Shown piece by piece: positions 57,440-64,000 of a DNA stretch of 64,000 nt. Source of the stretch: Metallyticus violacea (lineage: Eukaryota; Arthropoda; Insecta; Mantodea; Metallyticidae); NCBI GenBank assembly GCA_030762175.1, contig CM060830.1, forward strand, positions 50,538,501-50,602,500, in the 5' to 3' direction. Both the position numbers and the translations under genes were made by a program. The stretch's first letter is position 1, and each line of letters opens with the position of its first letter. A model generated the notes under the pieces. It was not told the DNA's origin and did not search any database. It saw only the letters and a list, made by a program, of their open reading frames with translations.

Positions 57440-57855
57440 CTCAAGGGCTGGCCGTTTGTGCCTGCGCCATCATAGGAGGCACTACTGGGAGGAAGGGATA
57501 AAATGGAATGAAAAATTGGGCGGCCAGGAACTAAAAACTTGAGACACAGATGTAGTTTCTGTCCCTAATATTTCCAGACAGAACGCAGAAATCTTTCCAA
57601 GGCGCAAGCCACTATCACGCCGGACCGGTACACCTCATCCGGCACTTTAGACACTGTAACAGAAGCGGAATGAAATGGGAGAGCGGAAAATTCGTGGAAA
57701 AGAAAGTCCCTCCGAGGATTTGGCTAAACGACTTACGAAAATCACGAAGAAACTCAAGGTCAGAATGGTTAGTTCCAAGGGATTGGAACTCGAGACCTCT
57801 CGAATGCGAATCCCAAACCTTCCCGCCTTAACCACCCCGCTAGGTCATCCGGTAC
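57440..57855 (-). repeat. SINE-like repeat with tRNA-Leu/Ser-type head (family E)
   Basis: Read on the minus strand, it begins with ggatgacctagcggggtggt (A-box tagcggggtggttaagg) and has a B-box-like gagttccaatccc near 57776-57788. A long body rich in ccggatgaggtgtaccggtc-type sequence extends to about 57440. The internal variable-arm-like segment between the boxes suits a tRNA-Leu or tRNA-Ser origin. The left boundary is uncertain. Confidence 0.6.
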
Positions 57856-57864
57856 GGAAGTAAG

Positions 57865-58465
57865 AAAGTGGAATGTCATTCTAGGTAAGAGCACTGTAAT
57901 GTTTTGGTGGAAAAGGAAAATAAGCAACACAGTCTTTTAATAGTTTTCATTACATTAGGAAATGAGAACATCCAAAAATAAATCTTGCGAAGCGTTTTTT
58001 AAGCTAAATGTTCCTCTTGTCTTGTTGGATTTTAAGGAATGTTTTCTTTTAACAGAACGGAGATTGCCAGTTCTAATCTGCCGTGTTCTCCTACAGTCAA
58101 GTCAAGACTGAACTGAAACACCTCTGCGATGGTGACAGGTACAAATGAAGTGCCCACTTTTAGCCACGATCGATTGCCAACCCTGAAGATATTTTTTACT
58201 GGTTTTTCTCTCTTGGCGAAGGACGTGAAGTTTAAGTTTTATGTGCGCTGTGAACCATTTGAGAGGTATACGAAACAGCGCGTGCCGTTGTTTTGGCCTC
58301 CGCAGTCACTGGATCAATTAAAAAATACTTTTTAGCAGCTTTATAATACAAAATACTGAATCGCCTTTTATTTCTCTAGAAGGGAGAAAGGATCACACAC
58401 TATGTAGGTTTGTGTTGCGATATAGCAAATACTCCAGAGTAAAAAAGAGTTAGATAAAATAAATG
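57865..58465. other. stretch without recognised gene
   Basis: A 68-codon frame at 58129-58335 is not recognised. Confidence 0.3.
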
Positions 58466-58495
58466 CAGTAGAGTCTCGATAATTCGAATTGAGTG
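58466..58495 (+). mobile_element. pogo/Tigger-like terminal sequence
   Basis: cagtagagtctcgataattc resembles terminal repeats of pogo/Tigger transposons (CAGTxxAxTCTCGATTATxCG). No transposase or opposite end is seen; a minisatellite starts within 100 bases. Confidence 0.45.
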
Positions 58496-58544
58496 ATACC
58501 AAGATTACTGGGAAAACTTGCACTATGCAAAAGTTCACAATTTT

Positions 58545-59395
58545 TGCAAACTACAGTACAGTATTTATTACAACGCACATAACAAAATTACACTATTACT
58601 TTTGCAAAATCAATACAGTATTTATTACAACGCACATAACAAAATTACACTATCGCTTTTGCAAACTACAGTACAGTGTTTATTACAACGCACATAAGAA
58701 AATTACACTATTACTTTTGCAAACTACAGTACAGTATTTATTAAACGTACATAAGAAAAGTACACTATTACTTTTGCATACTACAGTACAGTATTTATTA
58801 CAACGCACATAACAACATTACACTATTACTTTTGCAAACTACAGTATAGTATTTATTAAACGTACATAAGAAAAGTACACTATTACTTTTGCATACTACA
58901 GTACAGTATTTATTACAACTCACATAACAAAATTACACTATTGCTTTTGCAAATTACAGTACAGTATTTATTACAACGCAATAAACAAAACTACACTATT
59001 ACTTTTGCAAACTACAGCACAGTGTTTATTACAACGCACATAACAAAATTACACTATTACTTTTGCAAACTACAGTACAGTATTTATTAAACGTACATAA
59101 CAAAATTACACTATTACTTTTGCAAACTACAGTACAGTATTTATTAAACGTACATAACAAAATTACACTATTACTTTTGCAAACTACAGTACAGTAATAA
59201 TTAAAATGCACATAACAAAATTACACTATTACTTTTGCAAACTACAGTACAGTATTTATTAAACGTACATAACAAAATTACGTTATTACTTTTGCAAACT
59301 ACAGTACAGTATTTATAACTAAACTATATTACCTCTATTTTTAAACGAACAAATCATTATAACACACCTAACAAAATTACACTATTACTTTAAAA
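58545..59395 (+). repeat. 57-60-bp minisatellite
   Basis: About fourteen head-to-tail copies of a unit containing ttttgcaaactacagtacag, tatttatta, then aaacgtacataacaaaatta or caacgcacataacaaaatta and cactattac. Two unit types alternate irregularly (57 bases with aaacgtac; 60 with caacgcac). The array ends in an A run at 59392-59409. Repeat-encoded open frames on both strands are by-products. Confidence 0.95.
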
Positions 59396-59409
59396 AAAAA
59401 AAAAAAAAA

Positions 59410-60070
59410 CTGTTGATGGTTCATTGTTTCCTGCTTGGTTTTATACACTATGTAGCATGTCTACTTTCTATGATTAGGGCCTTTCTATTTAAATGCTATT
59501 TCGACGCTAATCTCCTACGGTTAATTGAAAAGAATTCAATTATCTTCATATATCTTCAAAATTGTATCACTGCTCTGTCAGTACAGCACACATGATCAAA
59601 TTTCCATGTTGATTTCTCTTAACAAATATTTACTTTTATATACTAACATATAAATTGTAATATTTCATACGTTACAGAATTTATGATACTGGCTAAATAA
59701 AATATTAACACATTGATTTAAAATTGAGTAAACAATTTACCATAATTGTTTTCGTACTTCCAGTTATCCCAGAAATATATTCCTAAACTTTTTAATATTA
59801 TATTTTTCACATTTTTAATGATTGATCAAATTAATTATCATATATCTTGAGCAATATAAAAGAGTTCTGAAATCGTATGGCAAATGTTTAATATTTTCTG
59901 ATTAGATGTTGAAAATCTGCAAAAAGTGGGTAAAAGCTGCTGCATGGGAATATTTTAGATGCACAAATGTTAGAGAAATTTAATTAAAAAAAACAGACAT
60001 TTTAAAATATTACTGGAGCATTTTTACAGCTTTCATATCTGAAAAGACGTTTAAAACCCTCTCATTTTAT
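59410..60070. other. AT-rich stretch, nothing recognised
   Basis: No gene-like signal. Confidence 0.3.
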
Positions 60071-60071
60071 A

Positions 60072-60729
60072 CACTGAGGGTGCCAAAAAATGTATACACA
60101 CTTTCACAGTAGATATCTATTTAATATATTTCAAAGTTGTGACAGGTAAATCAACAGAGAACAAATGAAACCAAGATTATCGTAAATCAACAATGAACAA
60201 ATGAAGCCAAGATTATCGTATGATGTTCTATAAACACATGTGACTCGCATTACGTTTAGCTAGCGTTGCTACAACAAAATAGAGCCAAGATTTTCGTTTG
60301 AACAGTGGAAAGCAATTTTGAAATGGTATTGGAAAACCGAGAATGTTGTTGAAGTTCAAAGGCAATGGAAACGTGTGTAGAGAACAGAACCGTTCTCCGG
60401 ATCTAACTCCGTTGTACTTCTACCTGTGGGGCACTCTTAAGGATGCTGTATCCGTAGAAAATCAGCTACACTGGCAGCACTTCGGGAAGAAATTGAAACA
60501 GCATGTGCTGCAATTGCTGAGGACACTTTCGCAAACGTTTCTCAATCAGTAGCTCAACGTACTCAGAAGTGTATCGACGCCGATGGTGGGAATTTTGAGC
60601 AACTGTTATAACTGTAAATGTCTGAGATGATTAGTGCTCATCATTTTCTGTTTGTGTGAATTCAGTTTTGTTATGTTAACACAGTTTTTTCTTTGCTTGA
60701 AGCGTGTATACATTTATGAGCACCCTCTG
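60072..60729 (+). mobile_element. mariner-like element, deletion derivative 3
   Basis: The left end cactgagggtgccaaaaaat and right end catttatgagcaccctctg are inverted repeats, and TA follows at 60730-60731. The leader contains a short tandem repeat (aaatcaaca..gaacaaatgaa..ccaagattatcgta twice). Confidence 0.88.
60279..60612 (+). pseudogene. DUF4817-type mariner-like transposase, core deleted
   Basis: The start codon is ATA where the relatives have ATG. The HTH start (SFEQWKAILKWYWK, VEVQRQWKRV) runs only to TEP and jumps to SPDLTPLYFYLWGTLKDAV, where the third catalytic Asp has become Tyr. It then continues through frameshifts to a C-terminus equivalent to RTQKCIDADGGNFEQLL. The deletion removes the whole first and second catalytic region. 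Confidence 0.85.
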
Positions 60730-60739
60730 TATATACTCT

Positions 60740-61740
60740 GGGTATCCAATTTATCTTGTTCACCCAAAATAACTTTTTCTTATGCGTCAAATAAAAAGTT
60801 GTTTCAAGCAATTTTTTTTTTAACATCATGGAAGAGTTCTTGGTGAGGGAATGCTATTTTGTGTCCACTTTAGTGCAGGAGATAGAGATAGAAATTTGTA
60901 CTTTTAAATGGTACCATGCACATTTTATTCCAAAATACACTATCGTGTCCGCGCCTTACGACCTCCGCCACTCGTTGCTGTTTATAGCGAAGAATGATCG
61001 CATGTGACTTACAGAGAGATCGATGAGTCTCTCAACGTGCATTCGCCACAGATGTCAGAAAGTCTGCATAATATAAGTATAAGGGAGCTTTGTTGTTGTT
61101 GGGTATCCCACGACCTCACAGAAGAACCTTCGCTTTGAAGGCAGTACATGGCAGTTTGACTCTCAACACTAACAGAAAGAAGACCGAAGTCTGGGTTGCG
61201 TCAATTGTTGCTCGTCACGGCATTGCCCCTGGACAATTCGCTTTGAAAACAATGAACTTTCGGGTGACATGACTAACTATTCATGATAAAGTTCAGATCT
61301 GTCTCTCTGCATCTTTTATCTGTTTCTAACTATAAGTAAAAATTGAGGGGCGTAAAACTGTTGCGTCCTATGCCATTTCTAAAGAAGTATGGTGTAACTG
61401 ACTGGTTCTGGAGGATGTAACTTTCTATCGAGAATGGGGGAAACTTTTCCAAAAAGAAATTAGCAGAGTTGGTGAGTTTTGGCTTAATCCCGAAAATTAA
61501 ATGATGTAGCGGAAAATTTTATTGAATTATTTATTCGCGTTTGCAATTATATCTTTGACAATGATAAATATAAAGCTTAGGCATCTATTGTTGCTCATTA
61601 GTAGCTTGTATATTCTTGTCTCCATTGTTTGAACTTTAAAGTAAATTATTGTTAACAATACTGCACCATTTGTTGTTATTTCCTCAGTATACATCGCAGA
61701 AATACAATGTAGACTCATTTCTAGTTTAGACGTTTTGGTA
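60740..61740. other. stretch without recognised gene
   Basis: A GC-richer patch at 60950-61260 has a 60-codon frame (61090-61272, LGIPRPHRRTFALKAVHG) that I cannot assign. Confidence 0.3.
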
Positions 61741-61745
61741 ACAAG

Positions 61746-62803
61746 ATGGGTAAAGGAGTGGAATTAACGTTGAGGAAGGAAAGTTCTGTTATTGCTTATT
61801 CTCCCATTGGTCTAAGCACTAGAACATATCCTCTAGAACAGAGTTCATCAGGTGTCATTTCAAGAATACTAAAGAAGTACAGGGAGAAGGGAAATGTTGA
61901 CCGGGTGAAAGAAAGAGGCAGGAAAAGGGCTTCTACTCCAAAACAGGACAGAATACTAAAAAGAATATGTCTCAGTGATCGTTTGCCATCATCCTTAGAA
62001 CTGAAGCAACAGTGGAAAGACGTGTGTGGCGTCTCAGGGACCAGAGGAAATTATCAGAAGTAGACTCGAGGCTTCCTGCCCATCGACCGATTTGCTGACT
62101 AAAACAATGAGACAGAGGTGACTACATGGAGAAAAGAGCATGCAGCATGGGCAGCAGAGATGTGGAATAGGGTAACTTTTTCAGATGAGTTTACATTTAA
62201 CCTGCATGAATCCGACAGAAAAGTACACGTCATGTAAGTTCGTAGCAGAAGTGGCGAAGAATTGTTGCCTTCATGCAAAATACAAAAAGTGAAGCACCCA
62301 CAAAGTCAGATGATTTGGGGTTACATTTCCAGCCGTAGCAAGGGTCGTATGAACTTCGTAAGTGGCAGTGTTATTGCAGACGTCTATTTAGACATCCTTG
62401 AAAACAAATTGATGCCCACAGTATGAGGCCATTTTGGCGATCGTTCAAGTTGCATTTTTTCAAGATGACTCCATCCCTGCCACAGTATTTTGAAGGAAAT
62501 TATTTTGATTAATACTTGTATTAAATTGGAATATAGGTATTGCGGATGAAATTATCAGTCATTCAAACATTTCAAGTAAAAGTGATGCTTAGAGAAAACA
62601 GAGTGAAGGTACTACACTGGTCTGGAAATAGCCTGGACCTAAATACGATTGAGAACTGCTGGAAGGTTATGGAGAAGGCTATTGCAAGAAACAATCCAAT
62701 CAGTAAAAGAGAACTCCAGGAGACAATTGTAGGCATGTGGTTTCATCAACCGACTCAAGAATATATTATGAACTCTATATTTTCAGTGCCCAAACGATGC
62801 TAA
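61746..62803 (+). pseudogene. Tc1-like transposase relic, near full length
   Basis: The ATG at 61746 opens MGKGVELTLRKESSVIAYSP, then a homeodomain-like region with SGVISRILKKYREKGNV and the GRKR linker (RGRKRASTPKQDRILKR). After a frameshift come WRKEHAAWAAEMWNRVTFSDE (first Asp, plus FSDE signature), QSQMIWGYISSRSKGRMNF, ADVYLDILENKLMPTV, CIFFQDDSIPAT (second Asp) and, in another frame, VLHWSGNSLDLNTIENCW (DD34E-type Glu), ending FSVPKRC. All three acidic positions survive, but stops, frameshifts and about 90 bases of foreign sequence between the second and third blocks (near 62490-62580) prevent expression. Terminal repeats were not found. Confidence 0.9.
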
Positions 62804-62809
62804 GCAGTA

Positions 62810-64000
62810 AAGAGCATAGTGAACCAACAAAATACTAATGAAAACAAATGCACTTGGTTATACAGTTACATTTTCTAATAGCTGAAATTTACATTTATTA
62901 ATATGCTATGTTTCAAAAATGAGTTTATTAAATGCGTTATATTGAATATTTTAAAATAATAAATACGCAAATTTGTTCATAATCTAATTTTACTTCTTTT
63001 TGGAATATTTAGTTTCTGTTTTTTAATAAAATGTATACTGCATTATGGTAATAATATCTTCGCACCTTTATGGAAGAAATAAAAGCAATTAATAAAAAAT
63101 TAAAAGATTGTAATAAAATATTTCAAGAGATAAGGATAATATAATATTTTTTTCCTCACTGTATGAAACGTGTCTTTTTCCCACTATTAGGCTAAAGTTT
63201 TATCGGAATTATGTAGTTTTTTTTTATATAAAATAGTTTTTCTATTTATATTTCTCTTGTAAATTTAACTTATTTAAAAGCTTCCACTGAGTTCCAAAAT
63301 ACAATTTTAATGCTGGCCTCGAATCCGCATATCGGTCTAGACGACTGAACCTATAGAAAATAAAGGGACAAACTCATTAAAACTTACACACATCCCAGAC
63401 AGAGCTTAAAACCACAACATGCGGTAACAGTGAAGAGAGGTCTCCCAAGCCGTCAGTGCGAAGGTGCGAAGGAAATATTGGCGAACACTTGAGGTTTAGA
63501 CACTGTCGCACATTGAACGCCCCGAAATACTTGAAGAGTACGGCCTCTTATTATCTCTTTTTCACTCATCTCCCTGACGATGCACTTCATATAGCTTTTA
63601 GACATTGTAGGTTTATTGTTGCCATCAAAACGTCATTATTTCAAGAAAATATATCACTTGAAATGTTTGGATAAATTTCGCAAACATTTTAAAATGTTGC
63701 TTTTCGGTTACACTAACGCACAAGAACAACCTCCAAAATAATTTATAGAGCCCCATCACTTTGGCCCTTAGGATTTATTTTCCTATTCACAACAGGAAGA
63801 CTAACTGGGGTTTTCCATTGCTGATCAATGTGACAAGTAGAACCCTGCTTTTCGACATCAAGAAGCTCCAAGCAATCCAAAACGTTACTTTACGGCAACC
63901 CATCCCACTAACACAGTTCTTCTGAAGGTGCATCGGCATTTATAAACAAGGGTGGTAATGGAGGAAAAATTATGGAAGGGGTTTAATTTAATGGATTAAT
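62810..64000. other. AT-rich stretch, no gene recognised
   Basis: Very AT-rich to about 63300. From 63310 to 63360 a reversed tRNA-like pattern (gcctcgaatccgc) is faint. A 72-codon frame at 63456-63674 and the segment 63750-63950 have protein-like composition but no family I recognise. Confidence 0.3.

Noticed and set aside
57775..57855. tRNA-Leu/Ser gene
   Set aside because: The head is tRNA-like but has a degenerate B-box and a long attached body, so it is a SINE head.
58489..59211. Repetitive leucine-rich open frames on both strands
   Set aside because: They are translations of the 57-60-bp minisatellite and appear because the unit length is often a multiple of three.
58545..59395. CRISPR-like array
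   Set aside because: Repeats are contiguous with no unique spacers, and the context is an animal genome, so this is a minisatellite.
61746..62803. Active Tc1 transposase
   Set aside because: All three acidic residues are present, but multiple stops, frameshifts and an insertion between the second and third blocks break the frame.

Overview
This 64 kb window looks like nuclear DNA from an insect with a large, repeat-rich genome. It is AT-rich and full of microsatellites. It carries decayed mariner, Tc1, pogo and hAT DNA transposons, several non-LTR retrotransposon relics, and many copies of tRNA-headed SINEs. The two main SINE families resemble ones I associate with cockroaches and termites, so Blattodea (for example Periplaneta) is my best guess; that is recollection and inference, not proof. 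I see no intact host protein gene, no rRNA, no functional tRNA gene, no CRISPR array and no bacterial operon. The window could be intergenic DNA or the inside of a very long intron.

Layout. 0-10 kb: a mariner relic in two blocks, a Jockey-like reverse transcriptase relic on the minus strand (4.97-5.79 kb), a mariner relic on the minus strand (5.99-6.94 kb), a 20-bp-unit satellite (7.39-8.21 kb) and a mariner 3' relic. 10-22 kb: a pogo/Tigger-like deletion derivative (10.17-10.62 kb), LINE 3' ends, two copies of SINE family B, microsatellites, and a GC/CpG-rich stretch with a CRE palindrome and a consensus splice donor (20.37-20.70 kb). 22-33 kb: a mariner relic split by a SINE with a 13-bp target duplication, a hAT-like C-terminal relic, a second satellite array interrupted by a 790-bp mariner deletion derivative with clean ends, and a decayed relic of an uncharacterised transposase-like family (31.8-32.9 kb). 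34-47 kb: two of three deletion derivatives of one mariner-like family, short tRNA-like repeats, a repeat triad, a MITE carrying a SINE, a BED-type hAT relic, and SINE family D. 47-54 kb: a Tc1-like fragment split by a SINE, then two LINE relics in opposite orientation hit by several SINEs. 54-64 kb: a second hAT-like relic, a tRNA-Leu/Ser-headed SINE, a 57-60-bp minisatellite beside a pogo-like terminus, the third mariner-like derivative, and a Tc1-like relic that keeps all three acidic positions but has lost its reading frame.

Nothing here is likely to make a working transposase. The value of the window is its record of nested insertion: several insertions have visible target-site duplications that give relative ages. 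The least explained items are a dispersed element built from a 20-bp satellite plus a conserved flank, the 57-60-bp minisatellite, the 41-kb repeat triad, and the CpG-rich candidate first exon.
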